This document shows, piece by piece, positions 39,486-50,606 of a stretch of DNA of 64,000 nucleotides (within the stretch, counting starts at the first letter, position 1; each line of letters opens with the position of its first letter). The notes under the pieces were generated by a model, which ran no database searches, was not told the origin of the DNA, and saw only the letters and a program-made list of their open reading frames with translations. The DNA comes from an alpha proteobacterium SCGC AAA536-K22 (lineage in GTDB: Bacteria; Pseudomonadota; Alphaproteobacteria; Puniceispirillales; Marisalimonadaceae): NCBI GenBank assembly GCA_000421325.1, contig ATWQ01000008.1, positions 1 to 64,000 of the forward strand, in the 5' to 3' direction. The position numbers and the translations under genes were made by a program.

Positions 39486-40244
39486 TCAAGTACGATTTGA
39501 AGTTCCTGATAGAGATCTAATAATTCCATGAAGTGTTCTCAAATCTTGGTGAGTTAAAGATGCTCTATTAAATAAACTTCTTATGTTTCTTTTAACAATA
39601 GGTGCCATTTCTGGTGAGTGAAAAAAACCAGACTTACTAAGTAAATCATCTAACTGTGTATAAAAGTACTCTCTATCACCAACATTAGAAAGTTCAGTAC
39701 TTTTTTTTAATTTTTTATTTACTTTAATAGTTTCATTATCTTCTTTTAAGTAAGACATCCTAACTTTATTCCATTCCCAACAGATCAACAAAACTGCTTG
39801 AGATAAATTTAAAGAAGAAAAATTTTCATTTAACGGAATTGAAATTGTAAAATCTGCTTGTACAACATCATCATTTGACAAACCTGATTGTTCCGGTCCA
39901 AATAAAAAACCTACTTTTCCACCATTTACAACATGATCGAAAGATTTATTTATTGCCTCAAAAATATTTAAAGATTTTGTACCAATTACACGTTTTCTAG
40001 CCGTAGTAGCAAATAATAAAGAAATATCTTTAGTAGATTCAATTAACGATTTAAAAAGCTTTGTTTTATCTAATATATTATCCGCTCCAGCTGAAATGGC
40101 ATAGGCAGAACTATTTGGCCACCCATCTCTGGGTTCGATCAACCTAAGCTTTTCAATTCCAAAATTCTTCATAGCTCGAGCACAAGAGCCTATGTTTTCT
40201 CCAAGCTGTGGTTTTGATAAAATTATATTTGGTGTTAAATCAAT
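39486..40244 (-). CDS. TrmJ/TrmH-type SPOUT RNA methyltransferase
   Basis: LGENIGSCARAMKNFGIEKLRLIEPRDGWPN, FGPEQSGLSNDD, SSLNLSQAVLLICWE. Confidence 0.9.
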   Translation of the reverse strand: MDLTPNIILSKPQLGENIGSCARAMKNFGIEKLRLIEPRDGWPNSSAYAISAGADNILDKTKLFKSLIESTKDISLLFATTARKRVIGTKSLNIFEAINKSFDHVVNGGKVGFLFGPEQSGLSNDDVVQADFTISIPLNENFSSLNLSQAVLLICWEWNKVRMSYLKEDNETIKVNKKLKKSTELSNVGDREYFYTQLDDLLSKSGFFHSPEMAPIVKRNIRSLFNRASLTHQDLRTLHGIIRSLSGTSNRT

Positions 40245-40261
40245 CATATAAGTACATAAAT

Positions 40262-41641
40262 TTAACTTTTTCTCCAAATTGTTTTGTCAGGTTTATCTTC
40301 CAATATTATATCAAGTTTAAGTAATTGTTCTCTGATTTGATCTGCATTGGTATAATCTTTATTTTCTTTTGCAATTTGACGTTTTAATATGAGCTCATCT
40401 ATTTCTTTTTCAGTTAAAGCAATATCTAAACTTTGATTTTGATTATCTTTTTTTTCAAACTTAAACCATCTTTCAGTGGATTGAGATAAAACTCCCAAAA
40501 TTTTGCTCGAATTTTTTAATTTTTGAGCACATTCTTTACTTCCTTTATTTGCTTGATCAGTTAGATAATGAGCTCTAGCAAGAGCTTTAGGAGTATTTAT
40601 GTCGTCACACAGATTAATTATAAGTTCTTTATCTGGGTTACCATTAACTTCAAATCCATCTACAGCTCTATAAAGTCTTGATAAAGACTTTTTAGCCTCT
40701 TCCAAAGATTTTTTACTAAAACTTAGTGGAGCTCTATAATGAGCCTGTAAAAGGGCATATCTGATAGCTTCACCGTTGAATTGAAAAAGAAGTTCATTAA
40801 TAGTTGTAAAATTTCCAAGTGATTTAGACATTTTTTCACCCTCGGAAGTAACATAACCGTTATGAAGCCAAAAATTAGCCATAACTTCTGAATCATTCGC
40901 ACAACAAGATTGAGCAATTTCATTCTCATGGTGAGGGAAAATTAAATCTAGACCACCTGCGTGTATATCAAATTGTTCACCTAAATACTTTTTGCTCATA
41001 GCAGAACATTCTATATGCCAACCTGGTCGTCCTCTTCCCCATGGACTATTCCAACCTGGCAAGTCTTCTGTAGATGGTTTCCATAGAATAAAATCTCCTG
41101 GTTTATCTTTATATTCTGCAACATCAACTCTTGAACCAGATATCATATCTTTAAGAGATCTTCCTGATAACAGCCCATATTTTTTATATTTTTCAACCGA
41201 AAAAAGAACATTTCCTGAAGAAACATAAGCAAAACCTTTTGAAATTAATATTTCAATCATCTCTATTATTTCATTAATGTGATCTGTGGCCCTTGGTTCA
41301 AAATCTGGATATAAATTACCTAATGATTTACAATCGTTATGAAAATTTTTTATTGTCTCTTTTGTTAATTCAGAAATTTTTATTTTTTTTTCAGTTGCTC
41401 TTTTGTTAATTTTATCATCAATGTCAGTAATATTTCTAACATAGGTAACTTTAGGATACATTTTTCTAAGCAATCGAACTAAAACATCAAATACCACCAA
41501 AGGTCTTGCGTTACCAATGTGGATAAAATCATAAACTGTAGGTCCACATGCGTACATTCTAACGTCATTTTTATCAATTGGATTAAAAACAGAAATTTTT
41601 TTTTCAAGAGTGTTGTATAAATTTAAGTTATTCATAGTCAA
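40262..41641 (-). CDS. cysS: Cysteinyl-tRNA synthetase
   Basis: YACGPTVYDFIHIGNAR, GWHIECSAMS, DLIFPHHENEIAQS, KMSKSLGNF. Confidence 0.97.
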   Translation of the reverse strand: MTMNNLNLYNTLEKKISVFNPIDKNDVRMYACGPTVYDFIHIGNARPLVVFDVLVRLLRKMYPKVTYVRNITDIDDKINKRATEKKIKISELTKETIKNFHNDCKSLGNLYPDFEPRATDHINEIIEMIEILISKGFAYVSSGNVLFSVEKYKKYGLLSGRSLKDMISGSRVDVAEYKDKPGDFILWKPSTEDLPGWNSPWGRGRPGWHIECSAMSKKYLGEQFDIHAGGLDLIFPHHENEIAQSCCANDSEVMANFWLHNGYVTSEGEKMSKSLGNFTTINELLFQFNGEAIRYALLQAHYRAPLSFSKKSLEEAKKSLSRLYRAVDGFEVNGNPDKELIINLCDDINTPKALARAHYLTDQANKGSKECAQKLKNSSKILGVLSQSTERWFKFEKKDNQNQSLDIALTEKEIDELILKRQIAKENKDYTNADQIREQLLKLDIILEDKPDKTIWRKS

Positions 41642-41650
41642 AATTACTCA

Positions 41651-42982
41651 TTAATCCTTATTATTTAATCTTTCAACAATTTTGTCTCTTCCCATTGTTA
41701 AAACTAGATTTGCCATTTCTGGACCATTACTTTCTCCTGTCAGGGATAATCTAAGAGGTTTGAATATGTCTTTACCCTTTCTGCCGCTTTCCTTCATTAA
41801 CAAGCCAGTCCATGTTGACCAAGTGCTTTTATCAAAACTATCTTTAGGTAAAGTTTTTAATGCCAAATGTTTAAATTCTTGATCATCATTTATAGATTTA
41901 ATTTTTCCATATATAATATTCCACCAAAACTTTACATCGTTCAATGTGTTAATATTTCCTTTAATTAAATTCCAAAACTCACTAGTTATTTTTAAATCTA
42001 AATTATTTAGTTGATCAAAAATATCTTCGTAATTCATTAACTGAAAAAATTTTGAATTTAAGTTTGAAAGTTCCATTTTATCAAATTTAGGCTTTGACTT
42101 TCCAAATTTATTTATATCAAAGTCTTTAATTATATAATTTATATTTTTAAAAACATCTATTGCATCAGAGGTACCTACCTTTGACAACAATGAAGATAGA
42201 GCCATTGGTTGAAAACCCTCTTTTCTAAGGTCTCGTAATGATAAACTACCAAGCCTTTTAGAGAGACCTTCTCCTGAGATATCTGTTAACAAAGATAAAT
42301 GCCCTAACCTAGGTGGAAAGGATTCTAAAGCCTCAAACAGTTGTATTTGAGCTGCTGAGTTTGTCATATGATCCTCACCTCTCAAAATATCTGTAACTTT
42401 AAAATCAATGTCATCAACAACTGAGGCAAGCGTGTATATAACTCTTCCATCTTCTCGTAAAATAACTGGGTCAGATAAATTTGACATGTTATATTTACTA
42501 TTACCTTTAATTAGGTCATTCCAATTAACATCAATGTGCTTTAATAAAAATCTATAATGAGGTTTTTTTCCTTTAGATTTAAAATCAGCTATATCTGAAT
42601 CTGATAACTTAAGAGCAGATCTGTCATAAATAGGAGGTTTTCCAGAAGATAATTGACTCTTTCTTTTCAAAGATAATTCATCAGCAGTTTCAAAACACGG
42701 ATATGCTCTTTTTTTATTCAGTAATATTTGTAATGCATCGTCATAGCAAGCTAATCTTGAGGATTGTTTTTCAATACTATCCCAACCAATATTCATCCAG
42801 CTTAAATCTTCTTTAATTGCATTTTCATATTCTAATAAGGACCTTTCTTGATCCGTATCGTCTATTCTTAACATAAAATGCCCATTATTTTTTCTGGCAA
42901 ATAAAAAATTTACTAGTGCAGTTCTAAAGTTTCCAATATGTAAGTAACCAGTTGGACTTGGAGCAAAACGAACTTTTATCAT
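41651..42982 (-). CDS. gltX: Glutamyl-tRNA synthetase
   Basis: VRFAPSPTGYLHIGNFRTALVN, RIDDTDQERS, GLSKRLGS. Confidence 0.95.
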   Translation of the reverse strand: MIKVRFAPSPTGYLHIGNFRTALVNFLFARKNNGHFMLRIDDTDQERSLLEYENAIKEDLSWMNIGWDSIEKQSSRLACYDDALQILLNKKRAYPCFETADELSLKRKSQLSSGKPPIYDRSALKLSDSDIADFKSKGKKPHYRFLLKHIDVNWNDLIKGNSKYNMSNLSDPVILREDGRVIYTLASVVDDIDFKVTDILRGEDHMTNSAAQIQLFEALESFPPRLGHLSLLTDISGEGLSKRLGSLSLRDLRKEGFQPMALSSLLSKVGTSDAIDVFKNINYIIKDFDINKFGKSKPKFDKMELSNLNSKFFQLMNYEDIFDQLNNLDLKITSEFWNLIKGNINTLNDVKFWWNIIYGKIKSINDDQEFKHLALKTLPKDSFDKSTWSTWTGLLMKESGRKGKDIFKPLRLSLTGESNGPEMANLVLTMGRDKIVERLNNKD

Positions 42983-43035
42983 AACTAATTCCTAGTCTTA
43001 AAAAGATATTAAATTTAATTCTATGGACGGTTTGA

Positions 43036-44694
43036 TTAATTCCAATTTCTAAACCCACTAGTTAAAGGGTATCTTCTATCTCTACCAAAAGCTTTTTCAG
43101 TAACTTTTGGACCAGGTGCAGATTGAAATCTTTTATATTCAGATCTCGATAAAAGCATAGAGATCTTTTTGACATCATCTATCATATAACCTTCAGAAAC
43201 TATTTGATCTATTGATAAATTGTCTTCAACTAATTTTTTTAGAATAGCATCAAGAACGTCATATTCCGGAAGACTATCAGTGTCTTTTTGATCTTCTCTT
43301 AGCTCCGCGCTAGGAGGTTTTGTTATAATTCTTTCAGGTATAACTTCGCCATTTGGTCCTAAAAACTCAACAGATTTATTTAAATTTCTCCACTTACATA
43401 ATTTAAATACATCACTTTTCCAAACATCTTTTATAACTGCAAAGCCTCCACACATGTCACCATACAAAGTGGCATAACCAACAGCATATTCAGATTTATT
43501 TCCAGTAGCTAATACCATTGATCCATATTTGTTGGAAATTGCCATCAAAAGTAGGCCTCTTATTCGAGATTGAATATTTTCTTCCGTTATTCCTGGAGCA
43601 ACTTTAGGACCATTAAAACCTAAAAGAATTTTGTCTACAATTTCCATACCACCTTTTATATCTAAATAAGAATAATCTATTCCTAGATTGTAAGAGGCTA
43701 ACTTTGCGTCTTCTAAACTTTCTTGACTGGTATAAGGACTTGGCATCATAACTGCTTTTACTAAATTTGGACCTAAAGCATCCGTTGCAATCGCGGCTAC
43801 TAATGCTGAGTCTACTCCTCCAGACATGCCGAGAACAACGCCAGGGAAACCATTGTTTTGTACATAATCCCTAACACTTACTACAAGAGATTTATATAAA
43901 GCCTCTATATTTGAAGAAACACTATTAATATTTTCTTTGAAAATCCATTTATTATTATTTTTTTGTAAATCAATATTTAGTATGTGTTCTTGAAAATCTT
44001 TCAGTTGAACATTTAACTTACCTTCATAACTCAAACAAAAGGAGGCTCCGTCAAATATTAATTCATCTTGGCCACCAACCCTGTTTAAGTATATTAAGGG
44101 TAATTTTGATTCTAAAACTCTAGACACAGCTACAGACATTCTTTGGTCATTCTTTTTAATAGAATATGGAGACGCATTAATAGATAATATTATTTCTGCA
44201 CCTGTTTCACATAAACATTCTATAACTGTTTCATTCCAAATATCTTCACAAATTGGTAACCCAATTAATACATCTCTAACTTTAACTGGGCCAGATAAAG
44301 AACCAGGAGAAAAAATTCTTTGTTCATCAAACACACCAGTATTCGGAAGATTATATTTATCTCTATAAGATAAAATTTCTCCTTTATCTAAGACAAAAAC
44401 TGAATTTTTAATTGATTTATTATCTTTTCTTGGAGCACCTAAGATAATGGCAGCTTTCCCATCATTAGTCAGTTTAGCTAATGAAATAATTTCATTTTCA
44501 ACAAGTTCTAAAAAATCATTTCTAAGAACTAAATCGTCAATGGGGTATCCAGTAACGTATAATTCAGGAACAACAATTATATCAATCTCATCACTTAAAT
44601 TATCCCTTATGTTAACCAATTTAATAATATTGCCCTTAACGTCACCAACTATTGGATTCAACTGAGCAAGGACTATTTTAAGTTTATTTTTCAT
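43036..44694 (-). CDS. nadE: Glutamine-dependent NAD+ synthase
   Basis: N-terminal nitrilase-like domain plus GVVLGMSGGVDSALVAAIA. Confidence 0.95.
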   Translation of the reverse strand: MKNKLKIVLAQLNPIVGDVKGNIIKLVNIRDNLSDEIDIIVVPELYVTGYPIDDLVLRNDFLELVENEIISLAKLTNDGKAAIILGAPRKDNKSIKNSVFVLDKGEILSYRDKYNLPNTGVFDEQRIFSPGSLSGPVKVRDVLIGLPICEDIWNETVIECLCETGAEIILSINASPYSIKKNDQRMSVAVSRVLESKLPLIYLNRVGGQDELIFDGASFCLSYEGKLNVQLKDFQEHILNIDLQKNNNKWIFKENINSVSSNIEALYKSLVVSVRDYVQNNGFPGVVLGMSGGVDSALVAAIATDALGPNLVKAVMMPSPYTSQESLEDAKLASYNLGIDYSYLDIKGGMEIVDKILLGFNGPKVAPGITEENIQSRIRGLLLMAISNKYGSMVLATGNKSEYAVGYATLYGDMCGGFAVIKDVWKSDVFKLCKWRNLNKSVEFLGPNGEVIPERIITKPPSAELREDQKDTDSLPEYDVLDAILKKLVEDNLSIDQIVSEGYMIDDVKKISMLLSRSEYKRFQSAPGPKVTEKAFGRDRRYPLTSGFRNWN

Positions 44695-44720
44695 TCATCA
44701 ACTCATCAAACAGAATACTA

Positions 44721-45929
44721 TTAACGCCTAAGTAAAAACTCTCTTCCAAGTTTAACTTGAGACTTACCACCATAAGAAATAATGTCGGCTGTTGCATAAG
44801 TTTCAGACCATCGGCTTGGAAGATAAGATCCTGTACCGATAACATCTACAGGGACATTTGCAAGAGAAAAAACTTTACATTTTTCTGGACCAAATCCACT
44901 AGAAGCGACAATTTTAACTTTTTTAAAACCTGCATTATTAAGAATTTCTCTAAGATGCCAAACTGCTGCTGCAGAAACGCCAGTTCCAATTAGATAGCGA
45001 AGTTCTTGTTCTGTCCTATAACCTCTTATAGATTCAGGAGCGTTTCTTTCTAAAACAGCATAAGAGCCAGCAACATCTAATCCTTCAATATATCTTCCAC
45101 CATGAGTATCTAATCTTAGTGACAATGTTCCATTATCTGATAAATCTGTAAACGATCTGCAAACCATAAGACCATCAGTTATTTCTTTACCAAAATAATC
45201 AACTAAAACAGTTAATGGTTGATCAGGCCATGTAGAATGAAACATTTCTGCTGCCTTTAATGTCGAACCTGAATAACCAACCAAAGCATGAGGCATGGTC
45301 CCTAAACCCTTAGTATTTTCAAATAAGTGGGCAGTTTTATCTGTAGCGCATCCTATAAAACCAATTGCATTCATCTCAGATTTAACTCTTTTAGATCCAA
45401 CAAATGCACCATAAGCCATTAGATCTGACATATCTGTTCCAGCGCAGTGTCGAGCATCCATAGCTAAAAAAGATGTTTTGCGTAAACTCTCTACCATAGA
45501 TCTAGCATTATAAGCAGCCACACAAGTTGCTCCAATTTTTTGAAGTAAAGCTGTCTCTAAATCTACTAATAATAGCATAGAGCCAGATATATAAACCATT
45601 GGTTCCCCTGCTCCTACGTCACTTCCTTCTTCAAAACAGCGGTTAATATTAACGTTGCCCTTTCTTTCTTTTACAATATGTTGAAGCCAATCAATCGCTG
45701 GATTTAAAGCCGATATTACAGGTCTTCTCATAAAAATTGCATAAGTAACTTCAGTATCTCCATATTTAGACACTATGTCTTTAGTTCTTAAAAAATATGT
45801 GTCTGTAACAGAAGGTAACTGATCTGGATTTGGTCTTAACTCATTTGGCCAAGTATTTTTTTGTATAAGATTAATATTAGTTTTTTTTTTATGATCAGAC
45901 AATTTCAAACCTTTAAGATACCGCTGCAA
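44721..45929 (-). CDS. Nicotinate phosphoribosyltransferase family
   Basis: DTHGGRYIEGLDVAGS, VASSGFGPEKC, VIGTGSYLPS. Confidence 0.85.
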   Translation of the reverse strand: MQRYLKGLKLSDHKKKTNINLIQKNTWPNELRPNPDQLPSVTDTYFLRTKDIVSKYGDTEVTYAIFMRRPVISALNPAIDWLQHIVKERKGNVNINRCFEEGSDVGAGEPMVYISGSMLLLVDLETALLQKIGATCVAAYNARSMVESLRKTSFLAMDARHCAGTDMSDLMAYGAFVGSKRVKSEMNAIGFIGCATDKTAHLFENTKGLGTMPHALVGYSGSTLKAAEMFHSTWPDQPLTVLVDYFGKEITDGLMVCRSFTDLSDNGTLSLRLDTHGGRYIEGLDVAGSYAVLERNAPESIRGYRTEQELRYLIGTGVSAAAVWHLREILNNAGFKKVKIVASSGFGPEKCKVFSLANVPVDVIGTGSYLPSRWSETYATADIISYGGKSQVKLGREFLLRR

Positions 45930-47298
45930 TTTTTTTCCCTAGACCCACTCGATTTTCTGCAAGTAAGTCAGCTACTAAAAATGCTAATTCTAAAGATTGA
46001 GTTGCATTAAGTCTTGGGTCACAATGCGTATGATATCTGTCAGCTAAGTTTGATTCACTTACTTCATATACGCCACCAACACATTCAGTAACATTTTGTC
46101 CAGTCATTTCAAAATGAACTCCGCCTGGTATGGTATCCATTTCATTATGAACTTCAAAGAAACCTCTTACCTCAGCCATGATATCATCCATTTTTCTTGT
46201 CTTAAATCCTGTGGATGCTTTAACAGTATTTCCGTGCATAGGATCGCAACACCAACCTACAATTAAACCTGATTTTTTAACAGCTGATATTAACGGTTTT
46301 AATTTTTTATAAACATTATCCGAACCCATTCTAGCAATAAGAGTAAGTCGTCCAGCTTGATTTAATGGGTTTAGTTTTTCAATAAGCCTAAGTAAGTCGT
46401 CAGAGTCAGTGGATGGACCACATTTTAATCCAATTGGATTAGCTATACCTCTCATGTATTCTATGTGAGCTTCATCAATACTTCTCGTTCTATCTCCAAC
46501 CCACAACATATGTGCTGAGGTTGCAAACCATCCTTTTTCTTCAGTAATAGTATCTTTTCTAGTCAGCGCCTGTTCATAATTAAGTAAAAGAGCTTCGTGA
46601 GAAGTATAAAATTCAGTTTCTCTTAGTTGGGCAGTATTTTCTGGTGTCATGCCGCAAGCATTCATAAACTCTAAAGATGAGGTAATTTTAGCAGCAAGTT
46701 CTTTATATTTATTGGCTTCATTAGTTCCTCTAACAAACTCCAAATTCCATTCATGTAATTTTGTTAAATCTGCCATTCCTCCACTCGCAAAAGCTCTAAC
46801 CAAATTTAACGTAGAAGCTGATTTGTCATAAACTTGAAGTAGTCTTTCAGGGTTAGGTTCACGCGCTTTATCGTCAAAAGCCATGTCATTTACCATATCA
46901 CCACGATAACTAGGTAAAGACACACCGTTTATGACTTCAACAGAAGAAGACCTAGGTTTAGAATATTGACCCGCTAATCTACCTATTTTAATTACAGGTA
47001 AAGCAGAACCAAAAGTAAGTACAACTGCCATTTGTAACAATACCCGAAAACTATCCCTGATATTATTAGCATTATGTTCTGCAAAAGATTCAGCACAGTC
47101 CCCACCTTGTAACAAAAAAGCTTTACCTTCAGCAACTTCAGACATTCTCTTCCTGAGTCTTCTGGCTTCTTCGGCAAATACTAAAGGTGGCCGAACAGAA
47201 AGTTCTTTTTCAATAGAATTTACTCTAGCCATGTCGCTATATTTAGGAACTTGCTTTATAGGAAGTTTTCTCCAAGAATCTATTTTCCAGTCAATCAT
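45913..47298 (-). CDS. Class II DAHP synthase
   Basis: LLQGGDCAESFAEH, GRLAGQYSKPRSS, CDPMHGNT, THCDPRLNATQSLELAF. Confidence 0.95.
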   Translation of the reverse strand: MIDWKIDSWRKLPIKQVPKYSDMARVNSIEKELSVRPPLVFAEEARRLRKRMSEVAEGKAFLLQGGDCAESFAEHNANNIRDSFRVLLQMAVVLTFGSALPVIKIGRLAGQYSKPRSSSVEVINGVSLPSYRGDMVNDMAFDDKAREPNPERLLQVYDKSASTLNLVRAFASGGMADLTKLHEWNLEFVRGTNEANKYKELAAKITSSLEFMNACGMTPENTAQLRETEFYTSHEALLLNYEQALTRKDTITEEKGWFATSAHMLWVGDRTRSIDEAHIEYMRGIANPIGLKCGPSTDSDDLLRLIEKLNPLNQAGRLTLIARMGSDNVYKKLKPLISAVKKSGLIVGWCCDPMHGNTVKASTGFKTRKMDDIMAEVRGFFEVHNEMDTIPGGVHFEMTGQNVTECVGGVYEVSESNLADRYHTHCDPRLNATQSLELAFLVADLLAENRVGLGKKIAAVS

Positions 47299-47404
47299 CT
47301 TTTTTTCCTCTAAATAATCCCATACTAGTCAAATTAATTAATAATTAAAATATCCAATTAACAGAAATTAGCTAAATCTTCAATTAATCAGTTAAAATTT
47401 ACTA

Positions 47405-48763
47405 TTAAGATCTCATTGTTACAAATTCTTCTGCAGCTGAGGGATGAATTCCAATAGTACTATCAAAATCTGACTTTAAAGCACCTGCTTTGATTGCTAT
47501 TGCTATGCCTTGAATGATTTCAGCTGAATCCGGACCTATCATATGAGCTCCTATTACCTTTTGTGAATTCTCATCAACTATTAATTTCATTATAGTTCTC
47601 TCAAGATTTCCAGAAATAGTGTTTTTTAATGCTCTAAATTCACTTTTATATTCTCTTGCTTTAATACCATTATTTATAGCATCCTCAAAAGTGAAACCCA
47701 CAACTGCAATTGACGGTTGACTAAAAACTGCACTTGGGACATTACTGTAAGAAATATACCTGTTAATTTTTCCAAATTCGCGGTCTGCAAAAGCATGTCC
47801 TTCTGCAATAGCCACAGGAGTTAGTGTAATTTTATCCGTAACATCCCCAATTGCAAATATAGAATTGATATTAGTTTGATTAAGATTATTTACCAATATT
47901 TCACCACGTTTGCCTAAATCTACTCCAATTTCATCCAAACCTAAATTAAATACTTTAGGTTTTCTTCCTGTAGCTCCCATAACGGTTTCAACGACTATAT
48001 TTTTACCATTTGAGAGTTTGATTTTATTTATTTTCTCTTCTTCTTCAATCTTTGAAATAGTAACTTCATTATGTATAGTTATTCCCTTTTGTTTCATTGA
48101 GGTCATTAAATGTTGTCTGATATCATTATCAAATCCTCGTAAAGCCATATCAGCTCTAAAAATAAGATGGGTGTCAACTCCAAATCCATTAAATATTCCC
48201 GCAAATTCAACAGCAATATAGCCAGATCCATATATTGCAATAGAATTGGGTAATTTGATAAGATCCAAAGCGTTGTCTGAATTAATCATGTGATTATTAC
48301 CGTCAAAACTTGGAAAGGATGATTCACCACCAACAGCAATCATGATTTTTTCTGATGATAATTGAATTGTTTCATTATTTTCTTTAGTTATTGAGACAGT
48401 ATTTGGGCCAGTAATTTTCCCCCAGCCTGATATTAAATCACAACCTGAGTTTTTTATTAAATTAACATAGATCTCATGAAGCCTATCCAATTCTTTATTC
48501 TTTTTTATAATTAGCTCATGCCAATTACTTTTAAAATTATTTACTTGCCAGCAAAAGCCTTCAGCATCTGATACTTGTTCAGAAAATTGAGATGCATAAA
48601 CCAATAATTTTTTTGGGACACAACCTCTTAAGACACACGTTCCACCAGCCCTATCACCTTCTACAACAAGTACTTTGGCACCATAAGATGCTGAAATTCT
48701 AGCTGTTCTTGTGCCACCAGACCCAGCTCCAACAACAATAAGATCATAATCAAAATTTGACAT
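47405..48763 (-). CDS. gor: Glutathione-disulfide reductase
   Basis: GGTCVLRGCVPKKLLVYAS, AIGDVTDKITLTPVAIAEG. Confidence 0.93.
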   Translation of the reverse strand: MSNFDYDLIVVGAGSGGTRTARISASYGAKVLVVEGDRAGGTCVLRGCVPKKLLVYASQFSEQVSDAEGFCWQVNNFKSNWHELIIKKNKELDRLHEIYVNLIKNSGCDLISGWGKITGPNTVSITKENNETIQLSSEKIMIAVGGESSFPSFDGNNHMINSDNALDLIKLPNSIAIYGSGYIAVEFAGIFNGFGVDTHLIFRADMALRGFDNDIRQHLMTSMKQKGITIHNEVTISKIEEEEKINKIKLSNGKNIVVETVMGATGRKPKVFNLGLDEIGVDLGKRGEILVNNLNQTNINSIFAIGDVTDKITLTPVAIAEGHAFADREFGKINRYISYSNVPSAVFSQPSIAVVGFTFEDAINNGIKAREYKSEFRALKNTISGNLERTIMKLIVDENSQKVIGAHMIGPDSAEIIQGIAIAIKAGALKSDFDSTIGIHPSAAEEFVTMRS

Positions 48764-48811
48764 AAAATCTCCAAAAATACGAAATAAAAATATTGGTTAT
48801 TTTGTAAGCAA

Positions 48812-49669
48812 TCAAAAAATTGCCTCTGCTTTCATTGTCATACCTGCATCTTTAGTACTCGTAAAGCAATTAAGACTACCATTAGGTTTATTTTCAATAT
48901 TTATAATTAAGTCATCATTTGCATATACTGGCGCAACACCCCTATGAGAAAAAGATTTAACCTTTGCTTTCTTATATTTTTCAGCGGCTCTCAACATTAA
49001 TGTTGCTTGCAATGGTCCATGAAAGACCAAATCTTTGTATCCTTCTTCTTCAATAGAATAAGGATAATCATAATGTATCCTATGACCATTAAACGTTATA
49101 GCTGAATATCTAAATAACATCGTTGGGTGTGCAAATATTTTTTCTTCATAATCTGATTTAATGAAAGGTAAATCATTTTTAACAAATATAGTCTTATCCT
49201 CTTTGTTATAATCTCTATAAACAAGGTCATGATCTTCTTTAATCATTAACTGATCATCTACAAAGAATTCATAATTTGCAGTTACAAAACATAATAATCC
49301 AGACTTTCCATCTTTTAAATTTATATCAACTACTGAAGATCTTTTTTTAACTAAATCGCCAATTTTTAAAGGCTTTAAGAAATGAGTTCTACATCCTGCC
49401 CACATTCTTCGAGGAAGTGGAACCGGAGGAAGAAATTCCCCTTTTTTAGGATGGGAATCTTTTCCTAACAATGATGACTTGACAACTGCTGGGGCCAAAG
49501 CCCAATGAAGACCTGATGATGCAATTTCACCTTTTTGAGGATTTCCTGGATCTTCATCAAGAGTTGCCCTAAACCTTGCCTCTAAGCTTTGTGAAACCTC
49601 ATCAAAAGCTATTTCATCATTACCAATCCAAGATTTTAATTCATTAACGTTAATATTCATAATACCCAC
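48812..49669 (-). CDS. FAS1-like / MaoC-family dehydratase
   Basis: MWAGCRTHFLKPLKIGD; FNGHRIHYDYPYSIEEEGYKDLVFHGPLQATLML. Confidence 0.8.
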   Translation of the reverse strand: MGIMNINVNELKSWIGNDEIAFDEVSQSLEARFRATLDEDPGNPQKGEIASSGLHWALAPAVVKSSLLGKDSHPKKGEFLPPVPLPRRMWAGCRTHFLKPLKIGDLVKKRSSVVDINLKDGKSGLLCFVTANYEFFVDDQLMIKEDHDLVYRDYNKEDKTIFVKNDLPFIKSDYEEKIFAHPTMLFRYSAITFNGHRIHYDYPYSIEEEGYKDLVFHGPLQATLMLRAAEKYKKAKVKSFSHRGVAPVYANDDLIINIENKPNGSLNCFTSTKDAGMTMKAEAIF

Positions 49670-49757
49670 TTCATAATATTTAAAATAATATTTTATTTAA
49701 TATATTGAAAATTATGATCTAAAACAAGTTAACTAAGATAAATGTTTGGGGTTGATT

Positions 49758-50606
49758 ATGAATGATGTTCTTAAATTAAACATTGGAATTGCTGGATGTG
49801 GTACAATGGGATTACCAATGTTAGAAGTCCTTATAAAGAATGGTGTGAATGCATTTGGTTATGACGTAAAACCTAAAGAGAACTTTTCCTGCGTAAAAAG
49901 TAATTACATATCTTCAAAAGTTAATTTTTTTGATAAGTCAGATATTATTTTAAGTGCTGTAAGAGACATAGATCAAACACTAGAACTTTGCGAGGGTGAA
50001 AATGGCCTTTTTAAAATAAATACTCCTAAAACACTTATAATTTGTTCAACATTATCTCCTACTTTTCTAAAAGGTTTTTTTAAAAAAGCACCTGAGAATA
50101 TAACAATTATCGAAGCTCCAATGTCAGGTGCACCTATGAGAGCCAAAGACGCATCCTTAACATTTATGGTTGGATCTAAAAAACAAGAATTTGACGTGGT
50201 TAAACCAATTTTGAGTTTATTAGGAGAAAAAATTCATTATCTAGGTGAATTTGGATCGGGTATGTCTGTAAAAGTCTTAAATAATTTTGTAGCATCTTGT
50301 TCTGTTGTAGCAGTCAGACATGTTTTAGCCGAAGCTAAAAATCTTAATATTACTTCTAAACAACTCCTAACAATTCTTAATTGTTCATCTGGACAAACAT
50401 GGTTTAGTGAAAATTTAAATAATATAGATTGGGCAAAAGAAATTTATACAAAGGATAATACAATTGCTATTTTAGAAAAAGATGTAAAGAGTTACTTAGA
50501 TGGACTGGCAAATTCAAAAGCGAATACAAGTAGCGCAATGGTTAATTTTCAAAATGCTCTTATACAAGGATTACAAAATATTCCTGATTATCCAAATGAA
50601 GACTAA
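49758..50606 (+). CDS. NAD(P)-dependent oxidoreductase, 3-hydroxyisobutyrate dehydrogenase family
   Basis: IGIAGCGTMGLPMLEVLIKNG, APMSGAPMRAKDASLTFMVG. Confidence 0.88.
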   Translation: MNDVLKLNIGIAGCGTMGLPMLEVLIKNGVNAFGYDVKPKENFSCVKSNYISSKVNFFDKSDIILSAVRDIDQTLELCEGENGLFKINTPKTLIICSTLSPTFLKGFFKKAPENITIIEAPMSGAPMRAKDASLTFMVGSKKQEFDVVKPILSLLGEKIHYLGEFGSGMSVKVLNNFVASCSVVAVRHVLAEAKNLNITSKQLLTILNCSSGQTWFSENLNNIDWAKEIYTKDNTIAILEKDVKSYLDGLANSKANTSSAMVNFQNALIQGLQNIPDYPNED